From: JBBQNJ01 sp038329845
Lineage (GTDB): Bacteria; Planctomycetota; Phycisphaerae; Tepidisphaerales; Tepidisphaeraceae
Assembly: GCA_038329845.1 (NCBI GenBank)
Contig: JBBQNJ010000029.1
Span: forward strand, 1-51,004
Direction: 5' to 3'
DNA length: 51,004 nucleotides
The stretch's first letter is position 1. Every line of letters starts with the position of its first letter. The translations under genes were made by a program, and so were the position numbers. The notes under the pieces were generated by a model. The model searched no databases. It saw only the letters and a program-made list of their open reading frames with translations, and was not told the origin of the DNA. Of this stretch, positions 8,453 through 16,720 are shown piece after piece.

Positions 8453-8454
8453 AA
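8415..8454 (+). terminator. Long hairpin overlapping the lacI-type stop codon
   Basis: TTTCAGAC (8415-8422) pairs with GTCTGAAA (8447-8454), and CCGCACC (8424-8430) pairs with GGTGCGG (8435-8441) around a GAGT loop. The right arm contains the stop codon. No T run follows, so it may act as an attenuator or mRNA-stability element rather than a full terminator. Confidence 0.5.
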
Positions 8455-8503
8455 CCATTTCCCACAACCCGGGGCCAAAGCGCCCCAGTACGGAGGTCAG
8501 ATT

Positions 8504-9715
8504 ATGACACGGACAACCATGCAATCAGCAGCCGCGGCTGCTTTACTCGCGGCCATCGCCATACCCACCGCGTAAGCGGCGGTGTGGACGGGTGCGACAA
8601 GTAGTGATTGGTACACGACAACCAACTGGAATCCGGCAAATGTTGTCGACGCAACAACCGAGACTGCCGAGTTTGGCACGGATGCCGGAACGGTTGCCAA
8701 CCAACCGACGACGGCAAGGAATACAACTGCCACCCAATGGGTGATTGGTGGCGTGACCTTTACCGGTGCCGGGTGGACCATTTCTCCTGGCAACAACACC
8801 ACGCCCGCGCCGGTGGGCATCCGCATGGGCGGCGGCGGCACTGATGGGTGGTCCAGCGCCGGCGCGGGGGTCAACCTCGTCAACGCCACCGTGCAACTGG
8901 GTAATGGGGGTAGCACGCTACAGACGATCTCGGTCGACACAGGCAACACGCTGGTTTTTGGTGGCGGGAGTAAGTTCACCATCCAGCAGCAAAAGACCGG
9001 TGCGGGCACGGTGGTGTTTCAAGGCACGACTCCCGCTACCCTCAGCACCCAACAGGGGCTGAACGTCACTGCGGGAACCGCACTCATTAACACCGCAACG
9101 GGATATAAGACCGACACAGCCAAGGTTGACGGTGACTGGATTGTTTCCGGTGGTGTACTCGGCGGCACGGGCACGATCAAACTGGGGGATCAGTACATTA
9201 GCATTAGTGATATCGGTTTTGGCCCGCAGGATGTGATCATCCAGTCCGGTGGAACTCTGAACCCCGGGGGCAACGGCGACTACGGCGCTCTCATTGGCAC
9301 CCTCACTGTCAGTGCTGTCGACAATCACCCTGATGACCGCGACAGCAGCGTCTACATCCAGTCCGGTGGCAAACTGGCGGTGAATGTCAGCAAATCGTCC
9401 ATGACCGCCGATCTGCTGGCGATTAGTAGTACCGTCGCTGGCAACAATGTCCTCGATCTTTCCGCAGGCGGCGGGATCCTGGACATTCTGGCGGACGGGT
9501 CGTTCGCGGTGAACGACCGCTTCACCATCGCCACCTATGACGGCCTCGTCGGCAGCTTCGGATCAATTCTCGCCAACGATGCGGCCACGTCCAACTGGAC
9601 GGTGGACACCAGCGTCCCGACCAAGCTGGACATCGTGTACGTCCCCGAGCCGGCGTCGCTCGCCGGGCTGGGGATCGGCGCGGTGGCGTTGCTGGCGCGT
9701 CGTCGCCGGGTGTGA
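8504..9715 (+). pseudogene. PEP-CTERM protein gene with stop codon in its signal peptide
   Basis: GGAGG (8492-8496) precedes ATG 8504. The frame encodes MTRTTMQSAAAAALLAAIAI then PTA, a signal peptide, and hits TAA at 8573-8575. The same frame then continues AAVWTGATSSDWYTTTNWNPANV for 380 codons to a PEP-CTERM tail (VPEPASLAGLGIGAVALLARRRRV). Without the stop the cleavage site would read PTA-x-AAVW; CAA (Gln) to TAA is the simplest origin. A GTG at 8582 could begin a shorter product, but it would lack any export signal. The middle is a Gly/Thr/Ser-rich beta-strand protein with GGTLNPGGNGDYGALIGTLTV. Either a recent pseudogene or a sequence error. Confidence 0.8.
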
Positions 9716-9729
9716 ATCGGCGTTGATCG

Positions 9730-9752
9730 CCGGGGCCGCGCCGCGGCCCCGG
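9730..9752 (+). terminator. Perfect GC-rich hairpin between PEP-CTERM and pseudopilin genes
   Basis: CCGGGGCCGC and GCGGCCCCGG form a perfect 10-bp stem with a 3-nt loop, 14 bp after the stop codon. No T run follows, so its role (attenuator, mRNA end protection) is uncertain. Confidence 0.5.
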
Positions 9753-9818
9753 AGATGCTTGGCCCGGTTCGTGTGCCGGGCGATGGGAGGTCGGATGCTT
9801 CGATTTTCGGGAGTCGCC

Positions 9819-10592
9819 ATGCGCAAGCGAACCGCGCCCGATCCCTTGGGCTTCACCCTCGTGGAACTGCTGGCGGTGATCGGGATCATCGCCGTCCTGA
9901 TCGCGTTGCTGTTGCCGGCGATGAACAAGGCGCGGGACGCGGCCCGCGTGGTGCAATGCGCCAGCAACCTGCACCAGATCGGGATCGGCATCGTCAACTA
10001 CGCCGGGGATTACCAGAGCCGCCTGCCCCAGCCGTTCTCGAAGATCAAGGCCGACGGCAGCTACGAGATCAACGAGCCGCAGTGGACGCACTACGCCCGC
10101 TTCGGCGCCACCACCCTCAACGGCAACCCGGAGCTCCAGCACCTGACGCGCACGCCCATCTCCCTGGGATTGCTGGTTTCCCAGAAATATGTCGCGTCGG
10201 CGGAGGTGATGTATTGTCCGTCGCAGAACGTGTTCGACTGGAGCTACGACAAGTTCAACGGTCCGCCTTGGGTGGCGCTGCGGGATTCGAGCCAAGCCGG
10301 CGACTGCTATGTGGGATACAACTACAACCCCAACATCAAGGACACCGCCGGCAAGAAAATGCTGTACTTGAAGTTGTCGCACCTCAAGCCGGAGGGCGTG
10401 CTGGCCATGGATTTGCTCAGCCGCGGGTTCGGCTCGATGGCCCACGGAAACCGCTGGAACGTGCTGTTCGGGGACCAGAGCGTGCAAATGCGCCAGTCGC
10501 AGCAGGCGTTGGATGTGGTCCGCAATGCCGTGACGATGTCCTCCAGCTGGACCAGTTTCGCCCCGGCGTTCAAGTTGATCGTCGAGCAATGA
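9819..10592 (+). CDS. Pseudopilin-like protein (prepilin N-terminal signal)
   Basis: 257 residues from ATG 9819. The sequence RTAPDPLGFTLVELLAVIG is a prepilin peptidase site with a hydrophobic helix, and MNKARDAARVVQCASNLHQIG is the typical follow-up motif. The C-terminus holds MAHGNRWNVLFGDQSVQM, the usual H-G-x-x-x-N-x-L-F-x-D segment. The start at 9819 is chosen because its context (GGGAGTCGCC before ATG) closely matches that of the next pseudopilin gene (AAGGAGTCGCC before GTG). An upstream in-frame ATG at 9795 is possible. The two adjacent paralogues are diverged, and both lie between a PEP-CTERM protein and a secreted propeller protein. Confidence 0.8.
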   Translation: MRKRTAPDPLGFTLVELLAVIGIIAVLIALLLPAMNKARDAARVVQCASNLHQIGIGIVNYAGDYQSRLPQPFSKIKADGSYEINEPQWTHYARFGATTLNGNPELQHLTRTPISLGLLVSQKYVASAEVMYCPSQNVFDWSYDKFNGPPWVALRDSSQAGDCYVGYNYNPNIKDTAGKKMLYLKLSHLKPEGVLAMDLLSRGFGSMAHGNRWNVLFGDQSVQMRQSQQALDVVRNAVTMSSSWTSFAPAFKLIVEQ

Positions 10593-10675
10593 GCCACCGG
10601 GCCTTCGTCCGGCGAGCAGGGATGAAAGGAGAGCCGATGTTCGTGCGTGGATCGCCACAATTTCAAGGAGTCGCC

Positions 10676-11410
10676 GTGCCCGACGGATACCCGTCGCAAC
10701 GCCCGGGCTTCACGCTGGTGGAACTGCTGGTGGTGATCGGGATCATCACGCTGTTGATCGCCATTTTGCTGCCGGCGTTGAACAAGGCGCGGGCCAGCGC
10801 CCAGACCGTCGCCTGTCAATCCAACCTGCGCCAGATCGGGCTGGCCTACCGGATGTACATCGACGAGAACCGCAATTACCTGCCTTACTTCTACTGGAAA
10901 GACCGCCGACCCGGGGGGATCGCCAGCGCCCTGTTCTGGGATTTCCTTTCTCCGTATGTCGGCAAAGGCTCGACCGACTCGGTGGCACGGGCCAAGCGGT
11001 CGCTGTTGTTCACCTGTCCGTCGGCGATCGAGCAGGGCTTGGGGTATGGGCAGAACAAGTTCATGAACGCCCCCGGATACACCTCGACCGGGGATTTCCA
11101 GACCGACAACTCCGGCAACATCCTGTACGATCACCCGCCGTTGAAGTTCAACAAGGTGAGCCATCCCAACTCGCGGACGATCTGCGCCGACAGCGACAGC
11201 GGATCGGCGTCATTGTCGGTTTATCGTCGGCTTCCCACCGTCACCCGAGCCTCGAATTGGCAGGACTGGATCAACAACGATCCGTACGACGCGGCCCCGC
11301 TGCGCCATGCCGGAAAGCGGGCCAACTATCTCTTCCTCGATGGCAGCGCTCGCACCCTTGAACCGGCGGACGCCTACTACGCGATCCACGATCCCCTGGT
11401 ACTGAAGTGA
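10676..11410 (+). CDS. Pseudopilin-like protein, second of an adjacent pair
   Basis: 244 residues from GTG 10676, preceded by AAGGAG. The sequence YPSQRPGFTLVELLVVIG is followed by a hydrophobic helix and LNKARASAQTVACQSNLRQIG. The C-terminal LRHAGKRANYLFLDGSARTL carries the H-x-G...N-x-L-F-x-D-G motif. An in-frame ATG at 10622 would add 18 residues before the processing signal. It is likely exported through a type II secretion or type IV pilus-like system and cleaved at Gly-Phe. Fifty-two bases separate it from the propeller gene, so the pair is probably co-transcribed with it. Confidence 0.8.
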   Translation: MPDGYPSQRPGFTLVELLVVIGIITLLIAILLPALNKARASAQTVACQSNLRQIGLAYRMYIDENRNYLPYFYWKDRRPGGIASALFWDFLSPYVGKGSTDSVARAKRSLLFTCPSAIEQGLGYGQNKFMNAPGYTSTGDFQTDNSGNILYDHPPLKFNKVSHPNSRTICADSDSGSASLSVYRRLPTVTRASNWQDWINNDPYDAAPLRHAGKRANYLFLDGSARTLEPADAYYAIHDPLVLK

Positions 11411-11462
11411 ACTCGTCGTCTCGTCGCCCATTTCGGCGTCGGCAAGAGAGAGAAGGTATTCC

Positions 11463-14192
11463 ATGCGCCCCAAATTGCCCATATCCACCCCGCGGCCCAG
11501 TCATCGCCCGGCCATCCGCCGGCTCGGGATCGTCCTCTTGTCGCTGGCATTGATGCCCGCGCCGTGTCCGGCACAACAGGACATCGGTGCCGAATACCGA
11601 TGGGGCAACGTGCCCATCGGCGGAGGGGGATATTTCATCAACGTGCTGCCGCATCCGACGCGGGCCGGGGAGTTGTGGGTCGATTCGGACATGACCGGGC
11701 CGTTCGTGCGACGGGCGCCGGGGGAGGCGTTCGTCAACACGTCCTATTTCAGCCATGCGATGGACAATCCGACCACGGCGATCCACGCGGTGAGCGACAT
11801 CGCCATCTCCGCGGCGCGCCCTGATACGGTGTTCGCCAGCGTCCGCGGCAATGGACTGCTGCGCTCGACCGATTCGGGCAAGACCTACCAGGTCGTGTAT
11901 GAGGTCTCATCGTTTACCAAGCAGAGCGGCCCGGAGCTGGCGATCGACCCGGCGAACCCCGACGTGATCTATCGCGGCACCGACGACGACGGGCTGTTCC
12001 GCAGCGTCAAGGGAGGCGACTTCGGGACGTGGGAAAAAGTGATCGTCTCGGATCAGGCCGAGGAGAAGGCGACGCACCTGGCGATTTTTCCGCCGCAGTC
12101 CCCACGGGTGGATGGGCGCAGCGGCGTGGTGTACGTTTCGGTTTCGGGGTTGGGCATGCACGTGAGCCGGGACGGGGGCAAGACCTTCGCGTTGGTCGAG
12201 GAGAACAAGCCGGCGGGCATGGCCGAAGCGGTGCCGGCGGAGGTGATGTTGCTGGAGGAGACGTTCGAGGCCGACAAGAGCGGGCAGGCCAAGGGGTGGA
12301 CCCTGCTGGAATCGTGGATGCGCGGGGCGGTGAAACTGGGCGGGCAGGAGGATCGGCGCTGGCTGGAGGCCGGGGAGAAGGCCAAGTTCGCCGGGCGCTG
12401 GGTCGATTTGCCGTCGAATGTGGTCGAAGTGACGCTGTCGCTGGAGGCCGGCGAAAAGCCGCACGAAACGGCCGGGGCGCAGTTGGTGTTCATGACCGAC
12501 GAGGGGAAGAAGGAAAAGGCGAATTGGAAGAAGGCGCTGTTCCTCAAGCCGCCGCTGGAGCAGTGGACGCCGCTGTCCACGTCGGTGGTTGTGCCCCGGG
12601 GTGCCAAGAAGGTGGGGATCCAGATCGGGAGCCAAGCCAAGGCGGGCAAGGGGTTGTTCTCGAGGATCAAGTTGACCGGCAAGACCGACGGCACGGCGGC
12701 GGCGCCGCGCATGAACCCCAGGAACGTCAAGCAAATGGGGATGGGACCGGACGGGACGCTGTACCTGTGCGACGGGAAGCTGGTGGCATACAACCCCGAG
12801 CGCGGCTGGCGCGACTTGACCCCGGAGGCGCCGGGGGGCGGCGTGGGCACTCTGGCCGTCCATCCGCGCAAGCAGGGGTATCTCTTGGTGACGGCCGGCA
12901 AGATGGAGGGGCACGTTTCCCCGCTCTATCGCTCGCGGGACGACGGTAAGACGTGGGACGGGCCGTTTTTCGCCCGGGATCAACGGTGCCAGCGGATGAG
13001 CTACACCGACTCACCCGCCTGGGCGTTCTATTGGCCGGCGGCGGGTCCGGCGGTGCTGGCGTTCGATCCACACGCCGATGGCCGGGCGTGGATCGGCGAT
13101 GCCTACATGGTCTGGCAATGCGACGATGTTTGGGCCGACGAACTGGTCTGGTCGGCGCAGTGGCGCGGGCTGGAGGACACGGTGCCGGTGAGCCTGGCGG
13201 TGTCGCCGCGGGCCGACGGCAAGGGGACCGAGCTGTTCGCGGTGGGCGCCGACATCCGGGGCATGCGATGGGAAGATCCCCACCAACTCCCGACGAACCG
13301 CATTGGGGATAAGGATCCCAAGGCGATGCGCGGCAATAACATGTGTTCGATCGCCACCTGCGAGAACCAGCCGCTGCGCTGGTACGGAGCGACCAACGGC
13401 AGTTGGTCCGGTCCCAGTGACATCGTCCGCTCCGATGACGGGGGATTACGCTGGCGGAAGATGAACAACCCCATTCCAGATCAACCGAATCACGGCGGGG
13501 CCAAGATCGCCGTCTCGGCCACCAACCCGGATGTCGTGGTCTATAGCCCGGGGCTCAAACTCGCCCCGCGCGTCAGCCGCGACGGCGGGCAGACCTGGAC
13601 CGTCGCCAAGGGCGTCGATGGGTTGTCCAACAGTAACCGCAACTTCAGTTTTGACGAGTACATCGCCGCCGACACCGTGGACGGGGACGTGTTCTACGCC
13701 CACAGCCCGCTGCACAACCGCTTTTACATCAGCCGCGATGCCGGGCTGACCTGGACCGACACCGGTGCCGAACTGCCCAGGCGGACCGGATTCGAAGGGC
13801 AAAACACCTCCCCCATCAAATTGGTCGCCAAACCCGGCGTGGCCGGAACCATCATGCTTTCGATCAGCGACAACGGGCTTTTCCGCAGCACCGACTATGG
13901 CAAGTCGTTCGAGAAGATCGAACCGTTCGTCGGCGGACAGGCCTGCGGGGTGAGTTATGGCACCCCCTCGCCGGGGAGCGACCAGCCGACGATCTACGTC
14001 ATCAATTACCTCCAGCGCGACGACCCCAAGAGCGTCTTTCGCTCGCTCGACGACGGGAAAACGTGGCAAAGAATCGGCAACGAGATCGTCGAGACCTCGC
14101 ACTCGCTGAGTTTCGTCGCCAGCCGCCAGGTCTTCGGGCGGGTGTATTTCGGGACCAACGGCCGCGGGGTGTTCGTCGGGGAGCCGAAATAG
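11463..14192 (+). CDS. Secreted GH74/sialidase-fold beta-propeller protein with inserted domain
   Basis: 909 residues. A long signal peptide ends near LMPAPCPAQQ. Repeated Asp-box/BNR motifs mark a beta-propeller: LLRSTDSGKTYQVV, MHVSRDGGKTFALV, LYRSRDDGKTWDGP, IVRSDDGGLRWRKM, RVSRDGGQTWTV, YISRDAGLTWTDT, LFRSTDYGKSFEKI and VFRSLDDGKTWQRI. Between blades, at about residues 261-410, sits a different domain beginning EETFEADKSGQAKGWTLLES, a beta-sandwich-like stretch that may bind carbohydrate. The overall layout recalls GH74 xyloglucanase-like and exo-alpha-sialidase-like proteins; the catalytic acids cannot be assigned by eye. It follows two pseudopilin genes and probably degrades or binds a glycan outside the cell. 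Confidence 0.7.
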   Translation: MRPKLPISTPRPSHRPAIRRLGIVLLSLALMPAPCPAQQDIGAEYRWGNVPIGGGGYFINVLPHPTRAGELWVDSDMTGPFVRRAPGEAFVNTSYFSHAMDNPTTAIHAVSDIAISAARPDTVFASVRGNGLLRSTDSGKTYQVVYEVSSFTKQSGPELAIDPANPDVIYRGTDDDGLFRSVKGGDFGTWEKVIVSDQAEEKATHLAIFPPQSPRVDGRSGVVYVSVSGLGMHVSRDGGKTFALVEENKPAGMAEAVPAEVMLLEETFEADKSGQAKGWTLLESWMRGAVKLGGQEDRRWLEAGEKAKFAGRWVDLPSNVVEVTLSLEAGEKPHETAGAQLVFMTDEGKKEKANWKKALFLKPPLEQWTPLSTSVVVPRGAKKVGIQIGSQAKAGKGLFSRIKLTGKTDGTAAAPRMNPRNVKQMGMGPDGTLYLCDGKLVAYNPERGWRDLTPEAPGGGVGTLAVHPRKQGYLLVTAGKMEGHVSPLYRSRDDGKTWDGPFFARDQRCQRMSYTDSPAWAFYWPAAGPAVLAFDPHADGRAWIGDAYMVWQCDDVWADELVWSAQWRGLEDTVPVSLAVSPRADGKGTELFAVGADIRGMRWEDPHQLPTNRIGDKDPKAMRGNNMCSIATCENQPLRWYGATNGSWSGPSDIVRSDDGGLRWRKMNNPIPDQPNHGGAKIAVSATNPDVVVYSPGLKLAPRVSRDGGQTWTVAKGVDGLSNSNRNFSFDEYIAADTVDGDVFYAHSPLHNRFYISRDAGLTWTDTGAELPRRTGFEGQNTSPIKLVAKPGVAGTIMLSISDNGLFRSTDYGKSFEKIEPFVGGQACGVSYGTPSPGSDQPTIYVINYLQRDDPKSVFRSLDDGKTWQRIGNEIVETSHSLSFVASRQVFGRVYFGTNGRGVFVGEPK

Positions 14193-14254
14193 GGGTCCGA
14201 AATCGGTCCGGTCGGGGCGCTTCGCGCAAGAAATTAGCCGGAATTCGGCGGAAT

Positions 14255-14286
14255 TTGCTTGTATCGGCGCGGGCGCGATGTATAAT
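14255..14286 (+). promoter_or_regulatory. Predicted promoter of the PEP-CTERM gene at 14341
   Basis: A consensus TATAAT lies at 14281-14286. The -35 candidates are TTGTAT (14259-14264, spacer 16) or TTGCTT (14255-14260, spacer 20). The start codon is 54 bp downstream of the -10. Confidence 0.55.
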
Positions 14287-14340
14287 ATCATCCACGGCTT
14301 GAGTTGGGTGTTCCGTCGGTTCCGTTCGGAGGAGTGAATC

Positions 14341-15153
14341 ATGACCACGATAAAGGGCAATTGGCTGGCGAATGCGGTGTTGGTCGGCGGCTTGTGCGCC
14401 GGCGGTGCCCAGGCGGCGACGATCACCGCCGTCAACACCGGCACGAGCGACCTGATCGTCAGCAGTATCACGATCAACCAAGGCGGAAGCCTTGGTTCCG
14501 TCACCTACAACGTCTCAAACATGATCGGCATCGACATCACGGCTTTCGCTTCGGGCAACCCCGCTGCCGTGGTGAAGATCGGATCGTCGATTCCCGCCGT
14601 CAACACCCGCGCCGCTTTGCTGGACGGGGACATCGATTTGGGAACGGGGCTGGCCAACATCAGCACCGCCACCGGTGCCATGACGTTGAACTTCGCCCAG
14701 CCGGTGGTCAACCGGGAAGGCGCGGAGATCATCCTCGCCGAACTGGGCGGCAACGACACCTTCTGGCTTCCCAACAAGACCAGCGGCGCGACGAGTTTCA
14801 GCACGTGGACCACCAGCGTTTCCCACAACGGCGGCGCGGCCGCGGCGATTTCGCGGAACTGGTCGGTGCAAGGCAATTCCGATAACAACAACAACGTCGA
14901 AACCTTGTCCGAACTGGAAACGGCGACCTTCGTCCAAAGAACCACCTCCACGCAGAACATCGGGTTCATGGCGATTGACCTGAGCGACCTGGGCTACAGC
15001 TTGGGCGATTCGATCTCATCGCTATCGATCCGCAGCGACACCGGCTTCGGCTTGGATCCGCTGTTTCTCACCGCCATTCCCGAGCCGGCGTCGCTGACGC
15101 TGCTGGGTGCCGGTGCCGTGGCGATGCTGGGGCTTGGACGCCGGCAACGCTAG
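14341..15153 (+). CDS. PEP-CTERM sorting-domain protein
   Basis: 270 residues. GGAGGAG lies 5-11 nt before the ATG. The signal peptide runs MTTIKGNWLANAVLVGGLCAGGAQA. The body is rich in Thr, Ser, Asn and Ala without a recognisable enzyme motif (for example VNTGTSDLIVSSITINQGGSLGSVTYNV). It ends IPEPASLTLLGAGAVAMLGLGRRQR, a full PEP-CTERM tail. It has its own promoter-like sequence and is the last member of the locus that starts with the LacI regulator. The role is unknown; a cell-surface or extracellular matrix protein is the usual inference. Confidence 0.85.
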   Translation: MTTIKGNWLANAVLVGGLCAGGAQAATITAVNTGTSDLIVSSITINQGGSLGSVTYNVSNMIGIDITAFASGNPAAVVKIGSSIPAVNTRAALLDGDIDLGTGLANISTATGAMTLNFAQPVVNREGAEIILAELGGNDTFWLPNKTSGATSFSTWTTSVSHNGGAAAAISRNWSVQGNSDNNNNVETLSELETATFVQRTTSTQNIGFMAIDLSDLGYSLGDSISSLSIRSDTGFGLDPLFLTAIPEPASLTLLGAGAVAMLGLGRRQR

Positions 15154-15234
15154 ATCGGAAATGGCGCGCGATGGGATTTGCCGGCGATATCGGCGGTCGG
15201 CCCTTGAGGCTGCTTTTTCGCGCTCGAATCTGAC

Positions 15235-15262
15235 TTGACACCATCCAGACGGGCGATAAGGT
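15235..15262 (+). promoter_or_regulatory. Predicted tRNA-Arg promoter
   Basis: TTGACA (15235-15240), a 16-nt spacer and TAAGGT (15257-15262) lie 43 bp before the mature tRNA start. Confidence 0.55.
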
Positions 15263-15304
15263 TAAACGGCTCAAACGCGCGGGCAATTCCCGCGATGTCG
15301 TCCA

Positions 15305-15378
15305 GCACCTTTAGCTCAATTGGATAGAGCGACGGTCTACGGAACCGTAGGTTGCAGGTTCGAGTCCTGCAAGGTGCG
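15305..15378 (+). tRNA. tRNA-Arg (anticodon ACG)
   Basis: The complete cloverleaf can be drawn. The acceptor is GCACCTT/AAGGTGC and the D arm is GCTC...GAGC. The anticodon arm is ACGGT/ACCGT with loop CTACGGA, giving anticodon ACG. The T arm is GCAGG-TTCGAGT-CCTGC, and the discriminator is G. CCA is not encoded. The ACG wobble A would be deaminated to inosine to read CGU, CGC and CGA. Confidence 0.95.
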
Positions 15379-15497
15379 TTTCACATCACTTCCGCCGAGT
15401 CCGCCGGATGCGGACCTCCGCCGACCGTCGGCGGTGCGGCTTTCGACGCTTTTTCGCGCGGTGTTACACCGCGCAAGAGGTGCAAAGGAGCCGCATC

Positions 15498-15893
15498 ATG
15501 CCGCGTATTGTTCCCGCCTATAGGCTGCGCTCCTGCGTGCCCGTGCCGGCCACTGCCGACGACGCGGTCGCGCTGGCCAATGCCGGTGCCCTGGCCGAGA
15601 CACTTGACATCACCGTGCGCACCTTCGGCGGCGAGAAGTTCGACCGCATCATCGACTGCGAGCTGGGCGCCAAACCGGCGATGGAGGATGTGGCGATCCC
15701 CGTTCCCGCTCAAGAAGCGTGGGAGACCCGCGAGCCCGAGGGCGCTGCCGGAGCAGCCAGACGACGACATTCCGTTCTGATCAGCGGCACTGCCGCACCT
15801 GTGCATCCGGTACAGCAGCACACAGAGATTCAGGAATGGAAACGACAAGAAGCTCAATCCCGAATTCCGACGCGAACTTCGCCTCCCAACTGA
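15498..15893 (+). CDS. Small protein, probably frameshifted; native end is an SSB-like DDDIPF tail
   Basis: AAAGGAG (15484-15490) precedes ATG 15498 by 7 nt. The protein begins MPRIVPAYRLRSC and contains VRTFGGEKFDRIIDCELG. As it stands the frame runs 131 residues to 15893 with an unlikely Arg/Ser-rich tail. If one G is removed from GAGGGCGCTG (about 15737-15741), it would end at 15780 as EPEALPEQPDDDIPF. That is an acidic C-terminal tip like the one through which single-stranded-DNA-binding proteins recruit partners. No OB-fold is evident in the roughly 93-residue body, so I do not call it SSB. It sits just after tRNA-Arg and before an insertion-sequence remnant. Confidence 0.5.
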   Translation: MPRIVPAYRLRSCVPVPATADDAVALANAGALAETLDITVRTFGGEKFDRIIDCELGAKPAMEDVAIPVPAQEAWETREPEGAAGAARRRHSVLISGTAAPVHPVQQHTEIQEWKRQEAQSRIPTRTSPPN

Positions 15894-16706
15894 AGCCGGG
15901 CGCGCATCTGCTGGTGAGAGTGAAAAGCAACCTGATTTTCGAGCCTTTTTTGCGATTGTCCGATGGATCGCATCTGGCCAAACTCTACCGCTGTCAAAAA
16001 GATCGCCGCCATGACCGCGACGGCGTCATCGTGCGGATCATCGACTACACCTTTGATGATCCCAATCGTCCGGGGAACGGCCAGAAGCATCGACTGCTCA
16101 GCACGCTGCTGGGTCCGCTGGCGGATCCGGCGGCGGTGCTGGTCGAACTTTATCATGTGCGTTGGGAGGAGGAGTTGAGCATCGACGAGATCAAGACCCA
16201 CGAGATGGACGGGCGGGCGACGGTGCCCAGCCAGACGCCGGCGGGGGTGATCCAGGATATCTACGCGATGCTGATCGATCACTTTGTCATTCGCGTGCTG
16301 ATGTTCGAGGCCGCGACCAAAAAGGCGATCGCCCGAATGCCATTCACTTAGCGTGAAAGCGGCTGGGAAAAATCGCCTTATTGGTCCAAGACTGCTGTTG
16401 AGTTCGCCGACTTTGGCCCTTACGTGACTGCCATGCGCGATCGCCCCGATTCGACTTTCCTTCACGGGAACACTGAAGATTCTGGGTTGCCGCCTGCCCG
16501 AATACCCGAGTCGTCCCGCCGGACAACGCCGGTGGTAGGAGAATCTGTTGACCGAGATTGGCGAGGATGTGCTGCCGCGGCGTCGCAACCGCATCAACCC
16601 GCGTGTGATCAAACGGAAGATGAGCAAATGGAAGAAAAAAGTCCGACCCATCGCCACTATCCCCAAACCGGCAAGCTTTTTCGAGAGTCAATCGTACTGC
16701 TTCGTT
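15834..16706 (+). pseudogene. IS4-type transposase remnant interrupted by a miniature element
   Basis: The frame carries HLLVRVKSNLIFEPFLRLSDGS, KLYRCQKDRRHDRDGVIVRI and YHVRWEEELSIDEIKTHEM, the third a Y-x-x-R-W-x-x-E block typical of IS4-family DDE transposases. The N-terminal third is missing. At 16335 a 102-bp element is inserted. If it and one 10-bp duplication are removed, the reading continues perfectly as TKKAIAPIRLSFTGTLKILG and CRLPEYPSRPAGQRRW. It then hits a TAG, followed in frame by ENLLTEIGEDVLPRRRNRIN and VIKRKMSKWKKK, and near the end it shifts frame (FRESIVLLR). At least four lesions make it inert. Confidence 0.8.
16335..16436 (+). mobile_element. 102-bp miniature inverted-repeat element, family A, copy 1
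   Basis: Begins GAATGCCATTCACTTA and ends with a mutated inverse of it. It is flanked by a perfect 10-bp direct repeat GCGATCGCCC (16325-16334 and 16437-16446). It differs from copy 2 (22626-22727) at about eight positions by hand alignment, four of them in the right end. It is inserted within an IS4-type transposase frame. Confidence 0.85.
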
Positions 16707-16720
16707 GAACGGTATTGGGA

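Noticed and set aside
15498..15780. Single-stranded-DNA-binding protein (ssb)
   Set aside because: The acidic tip is present only after correcting a frameshift. The roughly 93-residue body shows no OB-fold signature and is too short.
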